A stretch of DNA of 64,000 nt from Legionella sp. PATHC035. GTDB lineage: Bacteria; Pseudomonadota; Gammaproteobacteria; Legionellales; Legionellaceae. Where the stretch lies: NCBI RefSeq assembly GCF_026191115.1, contig NZ_JAPHOT010000001.1, positions 1,927,501-1,991,500 of the forward strand, given 5' to 3'. The notes under the pieces are model-generated. The model was not told the DNA's origin. It saw only the letters and a list, made by a program, of their open reading frames with translations, and did no database searches. The first letter of the stretch is position 1, and the number at the start of each line of letters is the position of its first letter. This document shows, in pieces, positions 1 to 8,293 of this stretch. Position numbers and translations under genes: made by a program.

Positions 1-1
1 G

Positions 2-631
2 ACTATGATGTTTCGCTACACTAATACGGCAAAAAAATTATTAGAAGCCAAGATCAAAATGACGGATAAAGAATATGAAGTCTTAAAGCAACACAACAGC
101 CATGCAGATGTTGTAGCCTATAAAGTATTATTTGATCGCCAGCTCAGAATATGTTTCAGAGGGCCAGAAGTAGTCCCCGTAACCTCTGGTTTTGATGACG
201 AAGGGGCCAGTAAACTCGCTGCAGACAGCGGCCTGAGTTATTCCTTTCTTCATCCCGCCTCGATTTTCCCCTTTTATGAATTAAGATCAGCAGCTCCAGA
301 ATTTTCCATTGAACCACACGACTTGGCTCCCAAGGCTTTGCAACAATACACCACTGACTTGAGGAGACGCATTGCGGCCCAATTAGACACATTAATCATT
401 GAAAACAAAAAACACGTGATTTTAGGAGCCTGGGGTTGTGGGGCATTTAAAAATGATCCATCAGTAGTGGCCCAAATATACGCCGAGGAAATTGAAAAAC
501 GTGCCCATTTTTTCGACCATATCGTGTTTCCTATCATTAACACCGGTCCACATGATAATTATACCGTATTTGACCAATGCCTCACAGGCATGAAACTTGG
601 AGAGATGCATTCGCCCCTCGTGAAACTTTGA
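2..631 (+). CDS. PARG-like macrodomain protein, C-terminal part (5' cut by window edge)
   Basis: The reading frame is open to the window edge, and the first ATG pair (position 5) is probably internal. The visible 208 residues carry the C-terminal hallmark of TIGR02452/microbial poly(ADP-ribose) glycohydrolase proteins: a helix with RRRI, then HVILGAWGCGAFKNDP near residues 136-151, followed by a VVAQIYAEEI helix and a HIVFPI strand. The catalytic PGGG...QEE loop of this family lies upstream and would be outside the window. Such proteins remove ADP-ribose from proteins or nucleic acids. In Legionella a PARG-like macrodomain effector (MavL) acts on ADP-ribosylated ubiquitin, so an effector role is possible, but this is inference. 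The next gene on the same strand is another effector candidate. Confidence 0.65.
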   Translation, partial: TMMFRYTNTAKKLLEAKIKMTDKEYEVLKQHNSHADVVAYKVLFDRQLRICFRGPEVVPVTSGFDDEGASKLAADSGLSYSFLHPASIFPFYELRSAAPEFSIEPHDLAPKALQQYTTDLRRRIAAQLDTLIIENKKHVILGAWGCGAFKNDPSVVAQIYAEEIEKRAHFFDHIVFPIINTGPHDNYTVFDQCLTGMKLGEMHSPLVKL

Positions 632-792
632 GATTGCAAAAATCAGCTTATTTTGCTGCTGCTCAAACGATACAGATTAGCCCCTCACATCTAATGGTTA
701 ATAATTTGCTCAAATGAACAAAAAAGATTGTAGAAGATTGCTAAAGACATTATATTGGGCAATTCAAGGAACAAGCTGCCACTGTTTTAATC

Positions 793-2556
793 ATGCCCTA
801 TTCTGAATTAAACGAAATTTGTTTGGAATCAAAAACGATAATACTCGGTCATCATAAAGCACATATTGGTGGCACCACCATGCCCTGGAGTGCGCTCAAT
901 GAACGCGATGCAACCGGAGCGGACATTCTCCCCAAAAAAATTGCCGATTCGGTCCTCTTTGCACATTTTGTATCGGATACTGCTCGTAGTGAAGCGTATC
1001 AAGAATCCCATTGGAAGATTCATCTAAGCATTCATCCTTATGACCTTGCAAAGGCATGGGATATTATTTGCCCTATACTACTCGCGCGACAAGTTCCCTG
1101 TTTTAAAACAACTCGATTAGCGCCCGCGCAAATTATGCTGGAAGAGATGAAAAAAGTTAGCGAAGACTTTTTAAGTCAACGTAACCTGACGCTAGACGAT
1201 AAAAATCAAGCGATTCAGGATATAGTACGGGTACTCCATGGGATGCAAATTACCATTTACATCGAAGAAGACAAGGAACAAGACTACAACAATCTTTTGG
1301 AGCAGATTGAACCATTGCTTTATAAAGCGGGAATTCGTCCTGGTGTCATTGATAGGAGTGACCGTGCAATAGGAATATACAGCTCTATCCGTCATATTGG
1401 CCCGGGCTACACCACTCACGAAAAAGCTGCTAGATATAAGTCCGTTGAAGTCACAGATCCCTTCAAACCCATCAAAACTAAATGGCATGATGTCCAAATA
1501 AAGTGGCACGGTTTAGATTACCCAAGACACCTTGCGAAAGTCAAAATGACATTGCAACAGGTTGTGGATGGAAAAAGCAAATATGAGCAAGGCATCATTA
1601 CCAAACGTGAATTTTTGCAAATTTGTGCGGTCGCAACTGAATTTTTCGCACGTTGGCGTCATTTACTTTCGAAAGCTCCTGACAAAACCACTTTATCCAG
1701 TAAAAATTGGGCTTCCTTCAATCACTTCAAAACATGGGTTGATGACAGTTATCAGTTGATGCCTCTACTTCGCGAGAATAACATCAAAAAAATTAAAGAT
1801 GCAGAAAATATTCTCTTGCAGACATCACAAATTCATGAGGTAAAGGAGGAGCCATTAAGAAAACTTAAAAGACAAAATGCACGAATTGGTTTTATACAAC
1901 CGAAAATATCCCAAGCAAATCCCGATCCTGGACGCATGACGCTCCCGCCAAGAGATACAAAACACCATGAAAGTACGACAGGAATTTTGACCCAGTTGTA
2001 TGAGTATCGAAAAGAAACATTCAGAAAACTGAGAACAAAGTCTGAGCCAAAGCTCGAGAAATTAAGCAACAAATCCATGGGCCAACCCGAGCCAGTCTAT
2101 AAATCACCTGCTTTAAAAATCACCGCCAAAACCAAACCAACACGAGGGAATTCTCCAGGATTTTTGGAACCTTTGATGAGGAAATTGAGCGATGGACACG
2201 ACTGTACCCTTGCAGGTATTTCAGTGGGGATCATTATCACTATCTTACTTGCAAAATTTACTTTAGGATTAGCGCTCATCATCCCTCCTTTAGTTGGAGC
2301 ACTCATCGGCAGTATATACGATTGTCACCTTGATCAACCCACTGACTCCGCCTCAACACCAACCGTTGTCAAGAAAGCAGATGCGATTACATTAAGACAT
2401 GTGACTTCTACAAAAAAGGAACGCACTCTTGCAAGCTCAATGCCTAATTTACCAACCATGCTCTACAACTCTTCAGCAGGGATAAGAATGTATGAGCCTC
2501 AAGAGCCCAAAATCGATCAAGGTGATCCTCATAAAATGCCTACTCCGCTTATGTAA
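793..2556 (+). CDS. Candidate SpvC/OspF-type phosphothreonine lyase with C-terminal membrane hairpin
   Basis: This 587-aa protein has an N-terminal region (about residues 60-225) that lines up with SpvC of Salmonella. WKIHLS (K75, H77) matches the K104-x-H106 catalytic pair, CFKTT (K105) matches K136, and R146 with Y156 in RVLHGMQITIY match R148 and Y158 with the same ten-residue spacing. R200 may match R213; no clear partner to R220 is seen. This family (OspF, SpvC, HopAI1) irreversibly eliminates phosphate from phosphothreonine in host MAP kinases. Unlike those 200-240-aa proteins, this one continues with a basic helical region and a hydrophobic hairpin (about 475-513), suggesting anchoring in a host membrane. 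No clear ribosome binding site precedes the ATG. The lyase assignment is by recalled sequence; activity and translocation are inferred. Confidence 0.62.
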   Translation: MPYSELNEICLESKTIILGHHKAHIGGTTMPWSALNERDATGADILPKKIADSVLFAHFVSDTARSEAYQESHWKIHLSIHPYDLAKAWDIICPILLARQVPCFKTTRLAPAQIMLEEMKKVSEDFLSQRNLTLDDKNQAIQDIVRVLHGMQITIYIEEDKEQDYNNLLEQIEPLLYKAGIRPGVIDRSDRAIGIYSSIRHIGPGYTTHEKAARYKSVEVTDPFKPIKTKWHDVQIKWHGLDYPRHLAKVKMTLQQVVDGKSKYEQGIITKREFLQICAVATEFFARWRHLLSKAPDKTTLSSKNWASFNHFKTWVDDSYQLMPLLRENNIKKIKDAENILLQTSQIHEVKEEPLRKLKRQNARIGFIQPKISQANPDPGRMTLPPRDTKHHESTTGILTQLYEYRKETFRKLRTKSEPKLEKLSNKSMGQPEPVYKSPALKITAKTKPTRGNSPGFLEPLMRKLSDGHDCTLAGISVGIIITILLAKFTLGLALIIPPLVGALIGSIYDCHLDQPTDSASTPTVVKKADAITLRHVTSTKKERTLASSMPNLPTMLYNSSAGIRMYEPQEPKIDQGDPHKMPTPLM

Positions 2557-2692
2557 TTTGCTTGATCCATTGGTCTTTTTAGACCATATCAAGAAAATTT
2601 TGTGATGCGATGAAGCGGAAGCCCCTTTTATTCTATCTTTCTTAATTCAAGCTACACTTGTTATATAAGTCCTATTTAAGGAAGTAAAGGGA

Positions 2693-3721
2693 ATGAGTAA
2701 CAAAGCACCCGTGATTATTGGTGATGTAAAAATCAAACCTGGAGAAAGGAAAACCGTTTTATTACCCATGCCCAAGTTATATGACTGGACACCCATCAGT
2801 TTACCAATACATGTCATTAATGGTGTGGAGGAAGGTCCTTCATTATGCATTACTGCCGCAATACATGGTGATGAAATCAACGGTGTTGAGATCATCAGGC
2901 GCTTCTTGAAAAAAAAGGGACTAAAAAGGATCAAGGGGAACATCATTGCGATTCCTATTGTAAATGTATATGGGTTCTTGTACCAAAAGCGCTACCTGAT
3001 GGATCGAAGAGACTTAAATCGATCATTTCCTGGCAACTCCAATGGCTCACTGGCAGCCATTCTTGCAGAAATCATCAGCAAACAAATTTTATCCCAATCT
3101 ACCCATGCGATTGACCTGCATACGGGCTCGAACCATCGTTTTAATTTGCCTCAGATTAGAGCAAACCTAGATATGCCAGGTATTGAAGAATTGGCCCTGG
3201 CGTTTAATGTTCCTGTAATCCTGCACTCAACTTTTAGAGATGGTTCAATGCGCGAATATGCCAATGAACAGGGTATCCCCATCTTTGTTTATGAAGGGGG
3301 AGAGTCTTTGCGGTTTGATGAGCTTTCCATCAGAACTGGAATTAATGGGATTTTAAGTGTTATGGGCGCATTAGGGATGATCCAACCAGGAAAATTCCGG
3401 GTAAAAAAATGCACCCCCACGGTATCCAGAAACAGTTATTGGATTAGAGCCCCAATAAGCGGCATTCTAAGACACATCAAAAAATCGGGAAATCGGGTAG
3501 CTAAAGGACAAACGATTGCGGTCATTGCCAATCCAACCAGTACGGAAGAATACCGATTAAAGTCGCCTATTTCCGGCATTATTATTGGTGAAAATATGTT
3601 ACCTCTGGTGCATTCGGGACAAGCTTTATTCCATATCGCAAGTTTTGAAAAATTAACCATCGTTGAAGAACAATTGGAAAATCTGCAAGAAGCATTTGAT
3701 CTGAACGACTATGAAGATTAA
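2693..3721 (+). CDS. Succinylglutamate desuccinylase/aspartoacylase family zinc hydrolase
   Basis: This 342-aa M14-type metallohydrolase should cleave an N-acyl amino acid or similar amide. Zinc ligands are visible: H58 and E61 in AAIHGDE, and H143 in DLHTG. The substrate-binding DRRDLNRSFPG segment spans about 104-114, and a likely catalytic glutamate is E201 in YEGGESL. The C-terminus (about 245-325) forms a barrel-sandwich-like domain with two PISGI repeats, as in the larger members of the family. The ATG at 2693 follows AAGGAAG about 8 bases upstream. It is a single gene with an alpha/beta hydrolase gene converging from the right. The true substrate cannot be read from sequence, as this family includes many uncharacterised members in gammaproteobacteria. 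Confidence 0.85.
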   Translation: MSNKAPVIIGDVKIKPGERKTVLLPMPKLYDWTPISLPIHVINGVEEGPSLCITAAIHGDEINGVEIIRRFLKKKGLKRIKGNIIAIPIVNVYGFLYQKRYLMDRRDLNRSFPGNSNGSLAAILAEIISKQILSQSTHAIDLHTGSNHRFNLPQIRANLDMPGIEELALAFNVPVILHSTFRDGSMREYANEQGIPIFVYEGGESLRFDELSIRTGINGILSVMGALGMIQPGKFRVKKCTPTVSRNSYWIRAPISGILRHIKKSGNRVAKGQTIAVIANPTSTEEYRLKSPISGIIIGENMLPLVHSGQALFHIASFEKLTIVEEQLENLQEAFDLNDYED

Positions 3722-3726
3722 CTCCA

Positions 3727-4410
3727 TCAAAAGTAATCAAGCCAAAAACGTAATAAAGTAGTTACCGCTTGGGGGGATTCCATAGGCGACATATGTCCCG
3801 AGTCTTCAATAATCGCTAATTTAGCATTGGGAAGGTGATCGCACAGTTCCTGATGGGTCGTCAAAGAAAAATTTTTATCTTGGCGAGCATGAATCACCAG
3901 GGTAGGCATGGTCAAAGAGGAGAGAAAGGAACGACAATCTTGGCGCGCTAAAAGGATCTTTTGTTGTGCAATGAAAGTGTGTTGGCCAACACTTAAAAAC
4001 ATGGAATAAACATTTTTTTTGACTCGCGCATCAGCAACATAATCATCTGCAAGTGCGGCAGCGACTGTCTCAAATTCTCCTTGTTCAGACTTTTTAATCA
4101 TCGAAATTCTTTTTTGATGTTTTTCCTGGGAATCGGGTTGTGCCGATGTATTTAACAAACATAGTTTTAAAATGCGTTCAGGGACTCTCCTGGCAAGCTC
4201 CAATGCCAGCCATCCCCCCATTGAATGTCCCGCCAAGAAAAAATCACCTTCCACTTGATTTAAAATCTCTTGGATTAATTCTTCAGTGCTACTTCTCACT
4301 AATGCGATGCTTTGACAGCGCACAAGATCCTGCAAATGATTGGTTTGATAGGACCAAACGCGCTGGTCCGATAAAACCCCAGGTAAAAAAATTAATGTCT
4401 TTCGCGGCAC
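3727..4410 (-). CDS. Alpha/beta hydrolase
   Basis: This is a small alpha/beta-fold serine hydrolase of 228 aa. The nucleophile elbow is GHSMGG (serine about residue 63), the acid is D178 in HARQDK, and the catalytic histidine is H206 in DSGHMSP. I chose the GTG at 4410, which has AGAGGGG 5-6 bases upstream; the frame also opens at a TTG at 4425. It has no signal peptide or membrane segment, so it is likely cytosolic. Family relatives include BioH-like esterases and C-C hydrolases, and the substrate cannot be assigned. Its stop lies only a few bases from the end of the convergent aspartoacylase-family gene. Confidence 0.8.
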   Translation of the reverse strand: MPRKTLIFLPGVLSDQRVWSYQTNHLQDLVRCQSIALVRSSTEELIQEILNQVEGDFFLAGHSMGGWLALELARRVPERILKLCLLNTSAQPDSQEKHQKRISMIKKSEQGEFETVAAALADDYVADARVKKNVYSMFLSVGQHTFIAQQKILLARQDCRSFLSSLTMPTLVIHARQDKNFSLTTHQELCDHLPNAKLAIIEDSGHMSPMESPQAVTTLLRFWLDYF

Positions 4411-4664
4411 AATTGCCCCTCTCAAATAAGATAAATGCTTTTAGATAATAGCAATAAAAAAAAGAAAAACAGGGATATCCTTTATCCTCTTCATGGCTTT
4501 TGACTCAATACCCTGGGAAGTCTAAATGATAATTTCTCAATTAATATGGCCTTAGTGCAATAGAAAATAAGAAAAAAATTCGTTGCATTCGAGAATAGGC
4601 GAAAGTCAATTAAAAGTATAAAATTTATCAACGCACTTTATTTGCCTTGCAAGGTTTTTTGTCT

Positions 4665-5426
4665 ATGCCGCATAAATCATTGGATACTTATTTAAGCTTA
4701 TGTACTCAAGTCTATGATTTGAGCAAGCCTCTCCCCCCTAAGGATGCTTGGGATTTTTATCTAAGTTATGCACAAGAAGCAAATGGTCCTATTTTGGAGC
4801 CTATGTGTGGCACTGGTCGCTTTCTGCTGCCGATGCTCAGCGAAGGATTTGATGTCGAAGGGTTCGATGCAAGCCAATCGATGCTGGATGCGCTACATGC
4901 TAAAGCAAGGGCGCAACATCTAAATCCCAATATCTGGCATGGATACCTTGAGAGACTCCAGCAAGCAAAACAATACAGTTTAATCTTTATTCCTAGTGGT
5001 TCGTTTGGTCTAATTATTGATTTGGCTACGGTGAAGCACGCGTTACACGTGATGTACGATCATTTAAAAGAAAATGGTTGCTTGATCTTTGAAACAGAAA
5101 CCTTCAATGCCGTTCCCAAAGAATTAGGCATTTGGCGTGGTTCACGTTGGCATCGAGCCGATGGACAAATCATTTTGCTCAGTCAACTGGCTCTACTCCA
5201 AGAATCAATTTGCTATTCAATTGGCAAATATGAGTTAGTTGAAGCCAATCAACTGATAAAAACAGAAATCGAGGAATATAAAATTCGGCTTTATGATGAT
5301 CCATCCCTGTTACTGGATTTATTGCATGAAACGGGTTTTAGAGCAATTCGCATGCTTAAAGCATTTGATAGATCTGCATCCCCAGATAAAAATGACGAGA
5401 CGGTTATCTATGAATGTAGAAAGTAA
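4665..5426 (+). CDS. Class I SAM-dependent methyltransferase
   Basis: A 253-aa protein with the glycine-rich SAM-binding motif I, ILEPMCGTGRFLLP, near residues 45-58, followed by an acidic strand end in VEGFDAS. It lacks the helix-rich additions of nucleic-acid methyltransferases, so a small-molecule substrate is likely. The frame opens at a TTG at 4647, but the ATG at 4665 is the better start. Its end overlaps the start of the downstream phosphotransferase gene by 17 bases, which implies translational coupling and perhaps a shared pathway. The specific acceptor is unknown. Confidence 0.82.
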   Translation: MPHKSLDTYLSLCTQVYDLSKPLPPKDAWDFYLSYAQEANGPILEPMCGTGRFLLPMLSEGFDVEGFDASQSMLDALHAKARAQHLNPNIWHGYLERLQQAKQYSLIFIPSGSFGLIIDLATVKHALHVMYDHLKENGCLIFETETFNAVPKELGIWRGSRWHRADGQIILLSQLALLQESICYSIGKYELVEANQLIKTEIEEYKIRLYDDPSLLLDLLHETGFRAIRMLKAFDRSASPDKNDETVIYECRK

Positions 5427-6372
5427 TCCAGCGTTTCTTTGGGCACTAAATTACCTAAATCAACAGGGCTATTCCATCCAAGGATCGTTGAAACAAATGC
5501 ACCATGCTTCCTGGGCCAAGGTGCATCAAATTACGACGAGCAAAGGATTTTTTTATTTAAAACAAATACCGGAGGTATTTGCGATTGAGCCTAATTTATT
5601 ATTATACCTTCGAAGTTTTTTTCCGGCTTTAGTACCTGAAGTACTGAGTGCTAATTTCGGTTTAGGTTGCTTTTTGATGAGCGACAGGGGGACGACACTT
5701 CGAGAAAGTATGGCAATAAACTATCCACTTGAACTCGCCAAAGAAGCGCTTCAATGTTATGCAACCATGCAAATAGGTCTTATTAGTCAAATCGACTCCT
5801 TACTGGCGCTAGGGGTTCCTGATTGGCGCCTGACTAATTTACCGGGTTTATATTTAAAATTTTTGGCGGAGTCTGCTTTTTTAAAAGAGGATGGTTTGCT
5901 TATAAATGAATGGCAGCAACTTATCGCTTTGCACCCAAAAGTAGTAGCGCTTTGCCAGCAATTAAGCGAATATGCAATTCCTGAAACCATAGAACACAGT
6001 GATTTTCACGAGAATAATATTCTGCATCAAGTGCAGCATCTCACAATTATTGATTGGGGTGAAAGCGTTATTTCCCACCCATTTTTCTCTCTCATTTCAT
6101 TTTTGATGGACATGATGCACCAGCATCAGATCAGCGAACACAGTGAACTCTATGGCATATTACGTGATAGCTATTTGAATCATTGGCAGGCTTTTGAACC
6201 TCAAGAGCGATTATTGGAGGCATTCGCATTGGCAAAACGTTTAAATCCAATTAAATATTGCTTAAGTTTTTATCGCTTAACCCAATGTCCTGGATGGTAT
6301 CCCATGGCGCGTCATCAAGGACGCATAGCGAAAGTACTGCGCACGTTCATCCAGTCAGAAATAAAAGATTAG
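5410..6372 (+). CDS. Aminoglycoside phosphotransferase-fold (APH) kinase
   Basis: This 320-aa protein has the APH/choline-kinase catalytic loop HSDFHENNIL (H196, D198, N203) and the metal-binding IDWGE (D215). An N-lobe strand, KGFFYLKQ, could carry the nucleotide-binding lysine. The start is the ATG at 5410, inside the end of the methyltransferase gene; a longer frame from 5293 would read antiparallel to no known domain and is rejected. It probably phosphorylates a small hydroxylated metabolite rather than a drug. Nothing nearby suggests antibiotic resistance. A dispersed palindromic repeat begins just after its stop. Confidence 0.8.
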   Translation: MNVESNPAFLWALNYLNQQGYSIQGSLKQMHHASWAKVHQITTSKGFFYLKQIPEVFAIEPNLLLYLRSFFPALVPEVLSANFGLGCFLMSDRGTTLRESMAINYPLELAKEALQCYATMQIGLISQIDSLLALGVPDWRLTNLPGLYLKFLAESAFLKEDGLLINEWQQLIALHPKVVALCQQLSEYAIPETIEHSDFHENNILHQVQHLTIIDWGESVISHPFFSLISFLMDMMHQHQISEHSELYGILRDSYLNHWQAFEPQERLLEAFALAKRLNPIKYCLSFYRLTQCPGWYPMARHQGRIAKVLRTFIQSEIKD

Positions 6373-6373
6373 C

Positions 6374-6470
6374 TCCCTTCTCCCCATGGGGAGAAGGTGC
6401 CCGCAGGGTGGATGAGGGTATTGATTGCCGGCAATTGGCCCTTCACCCCTCTCTCACCGCAGGGAGAGGG
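6374..6470. repeat. Dispersed ~100-bp palindromic repeat, copy A
   Basis: A two-part element. A 22-base perfect palindrome (6376-6397) of the CCTTCTCCCC/GGGGAGAAGG type is followed by GGGTGGATGAGGGTATTGA and a GGCAATTGGCCC core, then CACCCCTCTCTC and a closing GGGAGAGGG. Related copies lie at 20945-20982, 42401-42499 and 43863-43964. It sits between convergent genes and can also fold as a transcription terminator. Confidence 0.75.
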
Positions 6471-6478
6471 ATTGGCTT

Positions 6479-7111
6479 TCATTTTTCTTTCTGTATTTTA
6501 CAACGCAATAATTTCCAATAACCAAACAAATTGGTCTTTCGAGAATCCAACAGGATTAATGGCTTGTAATCAAGAAGAGATTGGACTGAAAAATCGGATT
6601 TAAAACCAACAAGCTCATTAACACGCGCAAATATTCGCTCAAAAAAACGAATTACAGAATGTTCAGAAGCAAAATGATTGACAAAGATAATCTCTGCCGT
6701 AGGCTTGGCAACGCGTGTTAATTCGCGCAAAAAAGCATTCACATCAGGAACTACTGAGGCCACATACATGGCCACTATAAAATCAAAACTGTTATCAGGA
6801 AACTCTAAATGGGCCGCATCCATTATCTTTAACTGCACTCGCTCTTCGAGGTTATTTTTTACCACCTGCTCCTCTGCTTTTTCCAACATTTTTTCAGAAA
6901 TATCGATTCCCGTAATGTGTAAATCGGCACGATACAGCGGTAAAGACAAACCCGTCCCAATACCAATTTCAAGCACGGTAGCGTTTTGCCTTGCTGCTTT
7001 GTTGACTACATCGGTACACAAAGAACGACCTGGGTTAAAAATCGAACCAAACAAAAAATCGTAGAATGAAGCGTAAACATTATAAACTTTTCTTATTGAG
7101 GCGACAGACAT
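6479..7111 (-). CDS. pmtA: PmtA-like phospholipid N-methyltransferase
   Basis: A 210-aa class I SAM methyltransferase with VLEIGIGTGLSLPL as motif I and TGIDIS ending strand 2. The opening VYNVYASFYDFLFGSIFNPGR is typical of the Rhodobacter-type phosphatidylethanolamine methyltransferases, which methylate PE three times to make phosphatidylcholine. Length also fits (about 200 aa). Legionella makes abundant phosphatidylcholine, and a PmtA route is known there. I chose the ATG at 7111 because GGAG lies 7 bases upstream; another ATG lies at 7123. psd, which supplies PE, is encoded at 28.7-29.6 kb. A UbiE-like methyltransferase of other specificity is the alternative. Confidence 0.65.
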   Translation of the reverse strand: MSVASIRKVYNVYASFYDFLFGSIFNPGRSLCTDVVNKAARQNATVLEIGIGTGLSLPLYRADLHITGIDISEKMLEKAEEQVVKNNLEERVQLKIMDAAHLEFPDNSFDFIVAMYVASVVPDVNAFLRELTRVAKPTAEIIFVNHFASEHSVIRFFERIFARVNELVGFKSDFSVQSLLDYKPLILLDSRKTNLFGYWKLLRCKIQKEK

Positions 7112-7223
7112 GACAAACTCCATAAAATGCGAATAATTTAATAATTAAATTATGGGTTCCTACTTATTTAATATAGACCTTAAAAGCAAAAAAAAAATAC
7201 TTTTAACTCCTTGTTTTAGAATT

Positions 7224-7751
7224 CTATTTCCAATAATTAAATAATAAGCCAGATTCTCCAAACACGGGATCACTTGGGGGTAATCTAACGCGCTTTATCT
7301 GCTCGTCGACCTGGGGGTGTTCCTCTGCCATACCATACTTCATATCAGAATCGATATTGCCGGGATATGCGCCAATACATTTAAAGCCTGGGGATAAATG
7401 CACACTTTTATGTGCTACTCCCGCAGGAATAATTACGACATCCCCCTGACTCACTTCATAAATCGTGCCCTCATCCCCTCCAAATTGAACGGTACCGGCT
7501 CCTTCAATCATAACCAATACTTCATGCGTTGTACTGTGATAATGATGGTAGTCGTAAATCGAACCAACCCATGATTGTCCCCAGTGATTTCGCTGTAACA
7601 CTTTTTGTATGGCATGCACTGACTGATTGGCGATTGCAAATGTCTGTCTGTAGACTAACAACGGAAAACGAGGGTTATTTGGAAAAAACCCATTCGGGAG
7701 AATAAGTTCATGGAATAATTCGGGTGGGGATTGTGGCGTTTGTGCATCCAT
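7224..7751 (-). CDS. Cupin-domain protein (YjlB-like)
   Basis: A 175-aa single cupin. Metal ligands are visible as H70, H72 and E77 in YHHYHSTTHE (motif 1) and H114 in IPAGVAHKSV (motif 2), with the usual G-x5-P-x-G pattern in GDVVIIPAG. The opening LILPNGFFPNNPRFPLLVY is like the YjlB group, whose function is unknown. It stands between the pmtA-like gene and a small ORF, all on the minus strand but with wide spacing. No catalytic role can be assigned. Confidence 0.8.
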   Translation of the reverse strand: MDAQTPQSPPELFHELILPNGFFPNNPRFPLLVYRQTFAIANQSVHAIQKVLQRNHWGQSWVGSIYDYHHYHSTTHEVLVMIEGAGTVQFGGDEGTIYEVSQGDVVIIPAGVAHKSVHLSPGFKCIGAYPGNIDSDMKYGMAEEHPQVDEQIKRVRLPPSDPVFGESGLLFNYWK

Positions 7752-7836
7752 TTTTTATGCTTGGCCCTCTATGGCGATTTTGACTCAAAACTATCGCTTG
7801 GATACCTCTCTAGGAGAGGTATTGGGCGATAAATGT

Positions 7837-8133
7837 TTAGGGAGGGGTCGGTGCAGTATATTCCACCTGTTCCTCTTCCTTTTTTGGGGAAAAAAAACGC
7901 CCCCATTGTTTTTCTCTTCTTGCTATAATTCCATCGGCATAACCTGTTTCAGGTCGTTGCCTTATTAAGGCGTCTTGATATTGCAAGCGTTCTTGTCCTT
8001 GATAAGAATCGGGATCATCTGAGGTAAGTTGACCGTTTGGAGCAATATAGGCTACTGATAATTGGCGTTTAAGACCTGGAGGGATAAGTCTTTTTTCCTG
8101 TGGTTTACCTGAGTTCTCTTTTTGCTTCAACAT
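7837..8133 (-). CDS. Small hydrophilic protein of unknown function
   Basis: A 98-aa protein starting at the second of two adjacent ATGs (8133); a GGAG ribosome binding site lies six bases upstream, whereas the first ATG (8136) is only three away. The longer frame to 8211 is unlikely. The sequence is charged and proline-rich, ends with KKEEEQVEYTAPTPP, and has no signal peptide or membrane segment. I do not recognise it. The strong ribosome binding site is the main support. Confidence 0.55.
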   Translation of the reverse strand: MLKQKENSGKPQEKRLIPPGLKRQLSVAYIAPNGQLTSDDPDSYQGQERLQYQDALIRQRPETGYADGIIARREKQWGRFFSPKKEEEQVEYTAPTPP

Positions 8134-8293
8134 CATAATCTCCTTTATTCTGAAATTAAAAATCCACACGCTTTTTTTAAACTTTATATCAAATCTAAAG
8201 AAATGAAACAATGCGATTCAGTTTGATCAATAATAAAATTACTGACAAAATACCTTTCAGCTTGTTTATTTAATTCAGGTTGCTTTATTTAAA

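Noticed and set aside
5293..5409. N-terminal extension of the APH-like protein.
   Set aside because: It lies inside the methyltransferase gene in another frame and has no family similarity; the ATG at 5410 fits the domain start.
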